DNA from: Aliivibrio fischeri
Lineage (GTDB): Bacteria > Pseudomonadota > Gammaproteobacteria > Enterobacterales > Vibrionaceae
Assembly (NCBI GenBank): GCA_038993745.2
Contig: CP160630.1
Span: 248,001 to 312,000 of the forward strand
Direction: 5' to 3'
DNA length: 64,000 nt
Positions 25,309 through 34,808 of the stretch are shown here, piece after piece. The notes under the pieces are model-generated. The model was given only the letters and a program-made list of their open reading frames with translations. It was not told the DNA's origin and did no database searches. Every line of letters begins with the position of its first letter. The stretch's first letter is position 1. The position numbers were made by a program, and so were the translations under genes.

Positions 25309-28172
25309 TTAATTAATGAAGGAGCACATAATGTGCTCCTTTTTATGGATTCCCTTTTGTGACGAAATTTGTTGTGTTTCATATTTCTCTAATAATCGAG
25401 ATGCCTGCTGAATATTAACTTCAAGTAAATTAATTAATTGCTGAACATCCTCTAGCATAGGCATGGTTTGTTCTTTTGCATGTAGCTCAATTGACGTTGC
25501 TATTTTGATTAAGCGTGGGGCATTGAAATTAGAAGCCATACCTTTTATTGAGTGAGCATTAAATCGAATTGATTTTATATCCTTCCTTTCAAACGCAGTG
25601 ATGATTTCTGTGATGTTTTCTTCTGATGTATCGATAAATGATTGTAAAAATACACAAATAACTTCGCTATCAGTACCACAAATATCTTGTATTGAAGTCA
25701 GTTTTATTTCCGCTTCAGTTAGTGCATCATCTGAAAGTTGATATTTAGAAGGGCGTTTCAATTCTATGATATTGCTATTTTTTTCTTGAGTAGGACATGA
25801 CGTTCTTTTTTGTTGGATTATCGCATCTTGATGTTGTTTAATTGCATCAATGAAACCATTTTCTTGTAATGGTTTAGTTAAGACATAGTTCGCACCAGCC
25901 TTTAAAAAGTTATCATGTGCTTCTTGAAAGACGTCTGCTGTGCAAGCAAAATAACCGTTGAGAGTTTTAATTCTTCTCTAATTGCTTTTGTAGCTAAGAT
26001 ACCGTCCATTACAGGCATATGGTTATCCATAATAATTAAATCGAAATGCGTTTCTTTTAATTTTTCGATGGCAACTTTTCCATTTTCTGCAATGATTGCT
26101 TTGTGCCCAAGTCGTTGACAAAACATCTGAGCCACTAATGCATTAATTTTATTATCCTCAGCGATTAATATGGATAAATTTGTTATTGAAGTAGGTTCTG
26201 TTGGTTTATTTTTATCTGATGGTAGGGCATCGCTATCTATTAATTGTTTTGATTTGGTGATTTCAAGAGGGAGAACTAAGGTAAAACAAGTCCCTTTACC
26301 TTCAGAGCTATTAACTGAAATATATCCTTTCATTGTATCGGTTAATTGTTTCACAATGGCAAGACCTAATCCTGTTCCACCATACTGGCGAGTGGTGCTA
26401 GTTTCAGCTTGAATAAATGGCTCAAATATGTGTTTTAGACGTTTTTTGCGTATGCCTATACCTGTATCCTGAACCTTTATTTGGACAGCTTGTTCCCCTT
26501 TAGCTGTTAGAGTATGGCTAAAATTAAGAGTAATGCTTCCTTTATGAGTAAATTTAACTGCGTTGCTGATTAAATTAAAAATAATTTGTCGTATGCGAGG
26601 TTTATCACCAATGAAAATTGTTTTCTCGTTAATGTTATTATCAATAATGAATTGAAGCCCTTTATCTTCACAAATTGATAGATAGGTATTAGCGATAGGA
26701 TCGATAACATCATTAAAGTAAAAAGAAGCATGATTAAGCTCTAGTTTATTTTGTTCTATTTTTGAAAAGTCCAATATATCATTGAGCAAAGAGAGTAAAT
26801 GATCACCTGATTCTAGTAGTACTTTTATTTGTTTATGCTGTTCTTCATCTTTTATATTGCTTTCAATAATTTGAGCCATACCTAATATACCGTTAAGAGG
26901 TGTCCTTAATTCATGGCTCATAGTGGCTAAAAACGTAGATTTAGCTTTGTTTGAAACATCAGCTTTATCTGCCGCTTTTATCAGTTTATCTTCTAGTTCT
27001 TTTTTCTTAGTGATGTCTCTTTCAACAACAACATAGTGCATGATATTGCCGTTAGGTTTAAATATTGGAGTTACAGATACATCTATCCAATACAAGGTTC
27101 CATCTTTATGATTATTTGTTAATTCAAAAGAAACGGATGTTCCTGCTTTTAAGGATTGAAGCAAAGTAAAAATATTTGCATGTTGTATTTTATCTAACTG
27201 CAGAACGGAGGGAAGATCTTTACCTTTAATATCTTCTAATGTATTGCCAGATAAGACAGAATAACTTTGGTTTATCCAAGTTAACTTGCTTTGTTTGTCC
27301 AAAATAAATATTGCGTCGTGAGCATGCTCGGCAACGAGCGCTAATTTTGTTTTTTCTTTTTCAGAGCGGATTAATTCTCTTTTTATAGTTAATGTTTGTA
27401 TAAGTTTATCTCTAAGGCGAATATAAAAATAAAGTGCTATACAACAAAGTAAAAATAAGGTTGTTATAAATAATTGAGTTTTTATCGCTTCAGATTGAGT
27501 TATCCAATAAGCATTTTGCTTTGTAAGTGTTTGCTTAACTGTATTGTTAAAGATACTTTGTTCTTTTTCTTTTTGTTCTGACTCAATACGTTCACGCAGT
27601 TTTATGTAGTTGGATAAGCTAGTGAAATCAGAATCATTGAGCGTAGTGTCAGATAAAGTTTTTTCTTTAGGTAAAGTGCCATGTAAGGTTAATTGAGATA
27701 TTAAGTACTTATCCTCAACATTTTTTATGTTATTTATTAATTGTTTTTCTAATAAAAAAATAGTGTGGGTTGTGTATTCTTTGGATACTTTTAGCCTAAG
27801 TAAAGATTCAAGATCGGTGACAATCGCAACGATATTGGAATAAGTATTTTGAGAAACAAGTATAGCTTGGTTATCACTAATTAGAAAAAACTCTAACCAA
27901 GAAGAAGTACGACTGTCTTTTAAACGGTTATACAAAAATGAAGCTTGTAGCTCACTATCAACCAGTAGTGAAGCGTACTCATCGTATGTTTTATTATCTT
28001 GGTGATTAAAATGATAAATATTTTCACGTGATTGAATTATATTATGCGATAGCGTTAGATAGGCTCGCTGATATTGCTCTACAAGATGGTTTCTTGTGAT
28101 AATGAGAGAAATGATAACTAATGTACATGTAATTATAGTGATAAGGCTATAGCGTAATAATTGATTTTTCAT
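25309..28172 (-). pseudogene. rscS: RscS-like hybrid sensor kinase, one-base frameshift in the receiver
   Basis: Restored, this is a kinase of about 954 residues: membrane segment 8-27, periplasmic loop to about 232, second membrane segment 233-251, PAS domain (about 275-390), HisKA with His420 (MSHELRTPL), ATPase (GIGIRKK, GGTGLGLAI), receiver with Asp716 (IIMDNHMPVMDG) and an Hpt domain with His874 (NAHSIKGMASNF). The 756-residue frame fails near 25957; one extra T (ATTTTTGC) gives VIFACTADVFQEAHDNF and links to the Hpt frame. I recall RscS of V. fischeri using His412, Asp709 and His867; the last spacing (158) is identical and the first differs by one. Location beside glpK also fits. As read, the protein lacks the end of the receiver and the Hpt. 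Confidence 0.72.
25321..25344. terminator. Terminator after glpK
   Basis: GGAGCACAT-A-ATGTGCTCC (25321-25339) followed by five T on the plus strand. The hairpin also lies inside the 3' end of the convergent kinase frame, which reads through it. Confidence 0.85.
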
Positions 28173-29188
28173 TGCACTAGCTCCTCTAAAATAGTTGGTC
28201 TTGGAGCTGTGAGTGTATTTAAAAAGGCACTTATTTCTACAATCGTCATTGGCGATAGCTCTTGGCCTAGCTGAACTTTTGCCATTATGGTAATTGCTTC
28301 CTCAAGTGTTTGTACTTTTCCGTGATGAAAGTAAGGAGCTGTGATTGCGACGTTACGAAGACTCGGAACTCTAAATACATGGCGATCGTTAATGTCACCA
28401 GTAACATTAAATCGACCAAGATCAGAGTTATCTCCAAAACTGTTCTCTAGTTCAGTTAAGTTGCCTAGTTTTTGAAAAAGGTTACCACCGATATTCTGCC
28501 CTTGATGGCAATATACACATCCTAAACTTTGAAATTTGTTCCATCCATTGATTGCAACTTTTGATATTGCCTTATTATCTCCTTTTAAATAGAGATCGAA
28601 TGGAGCATTAGGGGTTCTTAGTGCCCTCATAAAATGAACGAGAGCATCTTTAATTGTTCTATCTGAAATAGTGCCCTCATAAGTTTTTTCAAAGAGAAGT
28701 TGGTATTTAATATTACTATCTAGGTATTCAATTATTGATGCCCAGTTGTTATTCATTTCTAAAGGGTTATGAACAGGCCCTTCTATTTGTTCTTCTAAAC
28801 TTGCAGCACGTCCGTCCCAAAAAAATCGAGTGTTAAGGTCTATATTAAATATGGTAGGGGAGTTTCTTATTCCTTTTCCATTAACGCCTATAGATGTAGG
28901 GATTGATTCTGCGCCATTTGATAACAGTTGGTGGCAAGAGTCACAGCTGATTTTGCCATTTGAAGATAAATTCTTGTCTATAAATAGGTTAAATCCAAGC
29001 CTAACTTTATCTATGTCAGCTATTGAGTTTTCTGAGATAGTATTTACTACCGGCGATAATAACTGGTTGTTGTTATGAGCTTTATGAGTTGGTAGCTGAA
29101 TAGGCTCTCGAAAAGTAAAATACAAATAGAGACTTAATAGGCTGATAAGAAATAGAGGTATGATCCAACGCCATGGTAATAAAGACAC
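28169..29188 (-). CDS. Di-haem cytochrome c peroxidase / MauG-like protein
   Basis: A 339-residue membrane-anchored periplasmic protein. An N-terminal hydrophobic segment (9-26) precedes two c-type haem motifs, CDSCH at 82-86 and CVYCH at 224-228, in a fold typical of bacterial peroxidases (RNSPTIFN, RFFWDGRA, FRVPSLRNVA, PYFHHGKVQTLEEAI). Substrate would be hydrogen peroxide, or a protein as in MauG. Its stop overlaps the start of the RscS-like kinase by 4 bases, so the two are co-translated, which suggests a role in sensing or redox input. A possible FNR box lies upstream. Confidence 0.85.
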   Translation of the reverse strand: MSLLPWRWIIPLFLISLLSLYLYFTFREPIQLPTHKAHNNNQLLSPVVNTISENSIADIDKVRLGFNLFIDKNLSSNGKISCDSCHQLLSNGAESIPTSIGVNGKGIRNSPTIFNIDLNTRFFWDGRAASLEEQIEGPVHNPLEMNNNWASIIEYLDSNIKYQLLFEKTYEGTISDRTIKDALVHFMRALRTPNAPFDLYLKGDNKAISKVAINGWNKFQSLGCVYCHQGQNIGGNLFQKLGNLTELENSFGDNSDLGRFNVTGDINDRHVFRVPSLRNVAITAPYFHHGKVQTLEEAITIMAKVQLGQELSPMTIVEISAFLNTLTAPRPTILEELVQ

Positions 29189-29520
29189 GATTTATTCCTT
29201 GTTTAATCTATGCGCTGTAAAAAGTATAGTACAAGTCCACTTCTTTTAAAGTACCTAAACCAAGGTGTCTATTTTTACATGGCTATATAAGAAATGTTCG
29301 ATTAAGCGTATTAAAGAACATTTGAATTCCGTTAGTTATAAATTTGTATAAGATTTACTCTGGTTAGTGACTTTTTATCAGCTATGTTTTCTTTTTCGAA
29401 CTTTAATTGATATATATCACGCATATTCATTGCAATTATTTCCAATTTTATGAGCTTCTTTGTACACTTTATTGAGTAAAATATTAAGTTGTTGATTGTT
29501 CGTAATTAGGGGAGTAATTC
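29189..29520. other. 332-bp divergent region between the peroxidase-like gene and glpR
   Basis: No gene is supported. It holds a perfect 8-bp inverted repeat (AAATGTTC at 29292-29299, GAACATTT at 29316-29323) with a 16-base centre, resembling spread GlpR half-sites, and an FNR-like box at 29407. Confidence 0.5.
29407..29420. promoter_or_regulatory. FNR-like box
   Basis: TTGAT-ATAT-ATCAC matches the FNR consensus TTGAT-N4-ATCAA at nine of ten fixed positions. It could serve the peroxidase-like gene (about 220 bp away) or glpR (about 100 bp away). Confidence 0.45.
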
Positions 29521-30288
29521 GTGAAGCAATTATCAAGACATCAAGAAATCGTAAACTTAGTACAGCAACACGGATACGTCAGTACTGAAGATTTAGTTGA
29601 ACAATTTAAAGTTAGTCCACAAACCATCCGTCGTGATTTAAATGAATTAGCCGATGAAAATAAAATTCGTCGTCACCATGGTGGTGCAACCATTCCTCTT
29701 AGTTCAGTTAATACGGCCTATACAACGCGTAAGGTAATGCAATTAAATGAAAAAGACACCATTGCAGAGGCATTAGCAAAGCATATACCTGACGGTGCAA
29801 CCTTGTTTATAGATATTGGAACAACACCTGAATCAGTAGCTAAGGCATTGGTAAAAAACCATAAAGACCTGCGTGTTGTTACTAATAATATCAACGTTGC
29901 TATGATTTTGATGGCAAATCCAGACTTTAAAGTGATTTTAGCCGGTGGGGAAGTTCGTAATCGAGATGGTGGAATTGTAGGTGAAGCAACATTAGATTTT
30001 ATTAAACAATTCCGTTTAGACTTTGGTATTCTGGGGATCAGCGGTATTGACTATGATGGATCACTACTGGATTTTGATTATCATGAAGTGCGAGTAAAGA
30101 AAGCGATTATTGAGAACAGCCGTAGTGTTTATCTCGCTGTGGATCATACTAAATTTGGTCGTAATGCTATGGTTAATTTAGGTAGCATTACTGAATTGCA
30201 TATGATTATCACCGATCAAGAGCCGCCAGAAGAAATCGTCACGATTCTAAAAGATAATGAAATTCCTTATGAAGTAATTTCAAAGTAG
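29521..30288 (+). CDS. glpR: Glycerol-3-phosphate regulon repressor GlpR
   Basis: A 255-residue DeoR-family repressor. The N-terminal helix-turn-helix is at about 18-55 (VSTEDLVEQFKVSPQTIRRDLNE, given in part, then HHGGA), and the C-terminal sugar-phosphate-sensing domain has DIGTTPESVAKAL and VAVDHTKFGR-like LAVDHTKFGR. The inducer in the family is glycerol-3-phosphate. Start is a GTG after GGGGAG. Placement between glpK and glpD, with operators before glpF, glpD and glpA, supports the name. Confidence 0.93.
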   Translation: MKQLSRHQEIVNLVQQHGYVSTEDLVEQFKVSPQTIRRDLNELADENKIRRHHGGATIPLSSVNTAYTTRKVMQLNEKDTIAEALAKHIPDGATLFIDIGTTPESVAKALVKNHKDLRVVTNNINVAMILMANPDFKVILAGGEVRNRDGGIVGEATLDFIKQFRLDFGILGISGIDYDGSLLDFDYHEVRVKKAIIENSRSVYLAVDHTKFGRNAMVNLGSITELHMIITDQEPPEEIVTILKDNEIPYEVISK

Positions 30289-30310
30289 CTCTCATTTCTG
30301 ACGAATAAAC

Positions 30311-30345
30311 GATCCCTGTTCTTGATTAAGATCAGGGATTTTTTA
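30311..30345 (+). terminator. Terminator after glpR
   Basis: ATCCCTG (30312-30318) pairs with CAGGGAT (30333-30339), extended inward with one mismatch, and is followed by a T run. Confidence 0.8.
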
Positions 30346-30361
30346 TATCTGCATCACACTA

Positions 30362-30381
30362 AATGTTCGAAATCGAAAATA
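30362..30381. promoter_or_regulatory. Consensus GlpR operator upstream of glpD
   Basis: AATGTTCG-AAAT-CGAAAATA fits the E. coli GlpR operator consensus (WATKYTCG, four W, CGAAMATW) at all 20 positions, 85 bp before the glpD start. Confidence 0.85.
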
Positions 30382-30430
30382 TAAAGTGACTCTAAACGAA
30401 AGTTAAGCTATCGTGTTTTTATCGTTAGTA

Positions 30431-30450
30431 ATGCTCGTTCGCTCATTTTG
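30431..30450. promoter_or_regulatory. GlpR-like variant motif in the glpD leader
   Basis: ATGCTCGTTCGCTCATTTTG, nearly the same as the motif at 22738 before glpF. It ends 15 bp before the glpD start, overlapping the probable leader. Confidence 0.5.
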
Positions 30451-30465
30451 TGTAAAGGTTAGACT

Positions 30466-32013
30466 ATGAATAATGAAAACAAAACTCATATAGCCGATTC
30501 AGTTTTAGACGTCATTGTTGTTGGTGGTGGTATTAATGGCGCTGGTATTGCTGCAGATGCCGCTGGTCGGGGCTTAACCGTTGGTTTATATGAAGCATCT
30601 GATTTTGCTTCTGCAACTTCATCGGCAAGTTCAAAGCTCATTCATGGAGGATTAAGATATTTAGAACATTATGAGTTCCGTCTAGTTTCTGAGGCGTTAG
30701 CAGAACGTGAAGTGCTATTAGCTAAAGCACCACATATAGCTAAGCCAATGCGCTTTCGTTTACCCCATCGTCCATTTTTACGCCCTGCATGGATGATCCG
30801 TGCTGGTCTTTTCCTTTACGATAATTTGGGCAAACGAACAACACTTCCTGCTAGCCATTCAGTTGATCTTGCTGCTTCAGGCTTACTTAAAAGTGAAATA
30901 ACAAAAGGCTTTGAATATTCGGATTGTTGGGTAGATGATGCTCGTTTAGTTATTTTAAATGCGATGGCCGCAGAAAAAAATGGGGCTGAAGTTAAAAACT
31001 ATTGCCGAGTAGAAAAGGCGATTCGTGTTGATAATATTTGGCACGTAACGGTTTTTGATGCGCAAGCGAATGTTCGTTTTGAACGTAAAGCTAAGGCATT
31101 GGTTAACGCTGCTGGACCATGGGTAAAACAGTTTTTTGATGACAGTTTAGAAGACGAGTCTCCTCGCAATATTCGCTTAGTAAAAGGCTCACATATTGTT
31201 GTGCCTAAAATTCATAATGAAGAGCAAGCGTATATTTTACAAAATAAAGATAATCGTATTGTGTTTGTTATTCCTTATATGGAAGATTTTTCAATTATTG
31301 GTACTACCGATGTTGAATATAAAGGTGATCCAAGAAAAGTAGAAATTTCTGAAGAAGAAGTTAATTATCTTATTGATGTTGTTAATCAACACTTTGTTGA
31401 TCAAATAAAACGTGATGATGTTGTTTGGACTTATAGTGGCGTACGACCACTGTGTGATGATGAATCAGATTCACCTCAAGCGATTACCCGAGATTATACG
31501 TTAGAATTAGAGCAAGAGTTAGATCAAGCTCCATTACTCTCCATTTTTGGTGGCAAATTAACGACCTATCGTAAGTTAGGTGAAACGGCGATGAAAATGT
31601 TGAACCCATATTTTGCTAAAATGGGGACGCCATGGACCAGAAATGTTGCATTACCTGGTGGTGATTTTGATTATCCTCGACATCAACTGGTCGATAATAT
31701 CTGTTGTAAACATCAATGGTTAGCTAAAGAAACAGTGACACGTTATGTTAATCAATTTGGAACATTAACCTGGATTTTACTAGAGGGCATTGAGTGTCAA
31801 TCTGATATGGGAGAGTTGTTTGCTCAAGGCGTTTATCAAGCAGAAATTGACTATTTAATTAAACATGAATTTGCTAAGAACGCAGAAGATGTTCTATGGA
31901 GAAGGACTAAACTTGGTCTATATTTGACAGAAGAAGAAGAGAAACAAATAGCGTTATATATCGAAAGTTATTTAAGCCATAGACATAAAGTAAAACTTCA
32001 AAATGTGATATAA
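30466..32013 (+). CDS. glpD: Aerobic glycerol-3-phosphate dehydrogenase GlpD
   Basis: A 515-residue FAD enzyme of the inner membrane that oxidises sn-glycerol-3-phosphate to dihydroxyacetone phosphate and feeds the quinone pool. The dinucleotide-binding motif is VVGGGINGAGIA; other family segments are SSKLIHGGLRYLE, NAAGPWVKQ and GGKLTTYRKLGE. Length is normal for the family. It has its own promoter with a consensus GlpR operator. Confidence 0.95.
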   Translation: MNNENKTHIADSVLDVIVVGGGINGAGIAADAAGRGLTVGLYEASDFASATSSASSKLIHGGLRYLEHYEFRLVSEALAEREVLLAKAPHIAKPMRFRLPHRPFLRPAWMIRAGLFLYDNLGKRTTLPASHSVDLAASGLLKSEITKGFEYSDCWVDDARLVILNAMAAEKNGAEVKNYCRVEKAIRVDNIWHVTVFDAQANVRFERKAKALVNAAGPWVKQFFDDSLEDESPRNIRLVKGSHIVVPKIHNEEQAYILQNKDNRIVFVIPYMEDFSIIGTTDVEYKGDPRKVEISEEEVNYLIDVVNQHFVDQIKRDDVVWTYSGVRPLCDDESDSPQAITRDYTLELEQELDQAPLLSIFGGKLTTYRKLGETAMKMLNPYFAKMGTPWTRNVALPGGDFDYPRHQLVDNICCKHQWLAKETVTRYVNQFGTLTWILLEGIECQSDMGELFAQGVYQAEIDYLIKHEFAKNAEDVLWRRTKLGLYLTEEEEKQIALYIESYLSHRHKVKLQNVI

Positions 32014-32016
32014 ACG

Positions 32017-32044
32017 AAAGCAGCCACGATTGGCTGCTTTTTTT
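32017..32044. terminator. Terminator between glpD and the ToxR-like gene
   Basis: AAAGCAGCCA (32017-32026) pairs with TGGCTGCTTT (32031-32040) around a 4-base loop, followed by a T run into the stop of the convergent gene. Confidence 0.8.
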
Positions 32045-33164
32045 ATGTATGCTTATAAGCAATGTATGAAATGTTCATTTCATCATTAAAATAATAACTT
32101 ATGTTTTTAGATATAGGGTATGAATAACTATATGATTGTTTTTCTCTAGGGCCTGATAGCAGGTTGTATGCATAAGTCATTTTACTATTCTTTACCATAC
32201 CAAATTGAAATCGTAGTGAAAGCAGATTATCGTCATCAATTTTTTTTATTAAATATTTATGATGATTTTTATTCTTTATTGGGGTTATTTTATTGACTGA
32301 GGCATAGCCAAACCCTCCAGAATAGCCAGACTCTTTGATATAAGTTGCCTTTTTTGAAAAATAATCATTGTTGTTTGTTTTTTCTAAGTCAAAGTTTATA
32401 AATAACTCCCCATTATATTTTTTGTTATTTAACGATCTTAATTGTATTTCTGCTGATAACGAAGTTAATTTATCTTTTTTCACTAATAATAAATCCATAT
32501 CATCATCAAATTTAACATTAGATATTAAATCTGCCATCTTAATCGGTGTTGATTCTTTTTTAAAATAAATGGCATTATAAACGTTAATACATATATTTTT
32601 TTTAAACTTGCATGCTGAAATTGAGATGAAATTATTTTGATTATTTATAAAATATTTAACATCATCTTCTAATTTCAGATTGCTAGTATCGAATTTATTT
32701 GATGCAGATGTAGTTACTATATTATTATTTATTTTTTTGAATTTGAACGATGTCAGTTTTTCATTTCCTAAATTAGAAACTGGGTATTCTAATATTAGTA
32801 TAGATATCATGCTTAAAAACAAAACCAAAGCAGAGTACATTCCCATACCTTGCTCTTGAACGAGATGTGCAGCTTTGTACCCTTTACCTTTTACTGTTTC
32901 GATTGGTTCTAAGCCATGCATGCTTAACTTCTTACGCAGCAAGGAGATAGCTTGCGGAACGACTGATGAATGACATTTAATTTCTTTACACCATGAATGG
33001 TTACGAATCTCTTCTTTACTAAAGATAACGGTAGGATTTTGTATCAGTAAAGATAGAATATTTCGTTCTACTGAGTTTAACTTTATTTCCTTATTACTTT
33101 TTGTGATGATCTTTTTTTCATTTATCAGTAATGTGAAATTATGAAATTTAATTTTATTAGACAT
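32043..33164 (-). CDS. ToxR-like membrane regulator, paralogue 1
   Basis: A 373-residue protein. Residues 1-98 are an OmpR/ToxR-type winged helix (VVPQAISLLRKKL, ETVKGKGYKA). One membrane segment is at about 110-127. The periplasmic domain (128-373) matches no family I know but is shared with the proteins encoded at 39018 and 55368: a Cys185-X6-Cys192 pair inside SISACKFKKNIC, then YNAIYF, and KESGYSGGFGY. The type is like CadC or ToxR, which sense conditions with the periplasmic domain. It is a solitary gene, convergent with glpD. The target genes are unknown. Confidence 0.78.
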   Translation of the reverse strand: MSNKIKFHNFTLLINEKKIITKSNKEIKLNSVERNILSLLIQNPTVIFSKEEIRNHSWCKEIKCHSSVVPQAISLLRKKLSMHGLEPIETVKGKGYKAAHLVQEQGMGMYSALVLFLSMISILILEYPVSNLGNEKLTSFKFKKINNNIVTTSASNKFDTSNLKLEDDVKYFINNQNNFISISACKFKKNICINVYNAIYFKKESTPIKMADLISNVKFDDDMDLLLVKKDKLTSLSAEIQLRSLNNKKYNGELFINFDLEKTNNNDYFSKKATYIKESGYSGGFGYASVNKITPIKNKNHHKYLIKKIDDDNLLSLRFQFGMVKNSKMTYAYNLLSGPREKQSYSYSYPISKNISYYFNDEMNISYIAYKHT

Positions 33165-33388
33165 TGTAATCCCTATATTCTAAATGACCTATGATTCTCA
33201 AATATGATATTTAAAATGTCTATGATTATTAGGGATTATCTTTAGATTAATTTGATTATATAGAATTCTATTTAAGTACTTTATTGGTTTTTATTTTTTT
33301 TCATTTTTTTATTTCTAACGATGTCGCAGTTATGAGAGGATGGAATTCTGTTACTTATTTAATCGATATATTTTATAAGGATATTTAT

Positions 33389-33586
33389 ATGGAAAGAATC
33401 ACTCTTATATGTAATTCAATGCAATCATTTATGGACCTTTGTGAAAATAATTTAGTTACCTCATGTTTTGTTCATTGTACTTTTATCGTCGAGTTAAGTG
33501 ATTTTAAATGGATGGAAAAACGGTTAAAAGATAAAAGTGGTAATGGTTTGTCCGTGACCAAATTAGTCAAAGATGGCTACTTCTAA
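33389..33586 (+). CDS. Small hypothetical protein
   Basis: A 65-residue frame starting with MERITLICNSMQ. The ATG at 33389 follows AAGGAT with good spacing; a longer frame from 33284 has a hydrophobic, low-complexity extension with no ribosome site. Four Cys are present. I recognise no family. It lies ahead of the Ntn-hydrolase gene in the same direction (88 bp gap). Confidence 0.45.
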   Translation: MERITLICNSMQSFMDLCENNLVTSCFVHCTFIVELSDFKWMEKRLKDKSGNGLSVTKLVKDGYF

Positions 33587-33674
33587 AAGGTAAATTTACA
33601 TACTAGCGAAGAAATACTTGGAAACTTATTTGATAGGAGTAATATCAAGCAACCATTAACAGTGAGATCTCAAA

Positions 33675-34763
33675 ATGAAAATAAAAATTCTCTCTATGCT
33701 TGTTGCTTCTTGTGTTGCCTATTCAACCAGTGCTTGTACTGGTATTTCTCTTTCAACAACTGAGCATGATTATATTCAAGCGAGGACGATTGAGTGGGGA
33801 CAAAATGATCTTAATAGTAAGCTTATTATATCTCCGCGTAACCACGCTTACGTCTCAACGATGCCAGATCAAAAAAAAGGATTAAACTGGAATTCTAAAT
33901 ATGGATTTGTTGGTATTTCAGTCAGTGATGACCGATTTATTGCAGATGGCGTTAACGAAGAAGGATTAACCGCTGGACTGTTTTATTTTAAGAATTACGG
34001 CTCGCTAGAGAAGTATGACCCAAGTGATACGACAAGAACCATTACAGATATGGATTTTAACCGTTGGATGTTATCGCAATTTAAAACGGTAGCTGAAGTA
34101 GAGCAAGCGATTAATAAAATTAAAATTGTTCCAGTGTATATTGACGCGAAAGGTATTCCATCACCGACGGCACACTGGCGAGTTGCTGATAAACAAGGGA
34201 ACAATATCGTTATTGAAATAATGAACAATGGTGAAGTGAATGTTCATAAGAATACGGCGAAGGTATTAACTAATGCACCTGACTACCAATGGCAAGTGAC
34301 TAATCTTAATAATTATATTCATTTATCTCCAGGCTCAAGCCAAGGGCAGAAAATCAATGAGGTAAATGCCTTTTCATTTGGTGTCGGTTCAAGTTTCTTA
34401 GGTCTTCCTGGGGATATTACGCCTCCATCTCGATTTGTGCGAGCTGCATTTTATGTGAATTCAGCACCTGTTATGAAAACAGAAGAGCAAGCGGTATCAC
34501 AAGCATTCCATATTTTGAATAACTTTGATATTCCAATTGGTAGTGAGTTTAGTGCTAAAGAACATATTCCTGATTTACCTAGCGCAACTCAGTGGACCTC
34601 GGTAATTGATCAAACTAATGGTGCATTTTTTTATAAAACAATGCGAGATAGTACGATTAAGAAAGTAGATTTAACTAAAATAGATTTTAATCAAAAAGAA
34701 GAGGTGAAACGCCCACTCGATTCAGGGCGTTTTCATGTGATTGATGCGACCAGTGGATTGTAA
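33675..34763 (+). CDS. Secreted linear-amide hydrolase (choloylglycine hydrolase / penicillin V acylase family)
   Basis: A 362-residue protein with a signal peptide ending STSA, after which Cys21 becomes the N-terminal nucleophile (CTGISLSTT). Family residues include the Arg after it in QARTIEWG, an Asp in VSDDRFIADGVNEEGL, and Asn-Arg further on (PPSRFVRAAFY). Such Ntn-hydrolases cleave non-peptide amides: bile salts, penicillin V or acyl-homoserine lactones. Gram-negative exported members often act on acyl-homoserine lactones, so quorum-signal turnover is possible, but sequence alone does not settle the substrate. Confidence 0.85.
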   Translation: MKIKILSMLVASCVAYSTSACTGISLSTTEHDYIQARTIEWGQNDLNSKLIISPRNHAYVSTMPDQKKGLNWNSKYGFVGISVSDDRFIADGVNEEGLTAGLFYFKNYGSLEKYDPSDTTRTITDMDFNRWMLSQFKTVAEVEQAINKIKIVPVYIDAKGIPSPTAHWRVADKQGNNIVIEIMNNGEVNVHKNTAKVLTNAPDYQWQVTNLNNYIHLSPGSSQGQKINEVNAFSFGVGSSFLGLPGDITPPSRFVRAAFYVNSAPVMKTEEQAVSQAFHILNNFDIPIGSEFSAKEHIPDLPSATQWTSVIDQTNGAFFYKTMRDSTIKKVDLTKIDFNQKEEVKRPLDSGRFHVIDATSGL

Positions 34764-34773
34764 TTTGCTAAAT

Positions 34774-34808
34774 AAAAATAAGCTTCATGCCGGGTGAAGC
34801 TTATTTTT
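34774..34808. terminator. Strong bidirectional terminator
   Basis: A perfect 14-base stem (34774-34787 with 34795-34808) encloses a 7-base loop; the outer five pairs are A-T, giving T runs on both strands for the convergent hydrolase and EAL-GGDEF genes. Confidence 0.88.
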
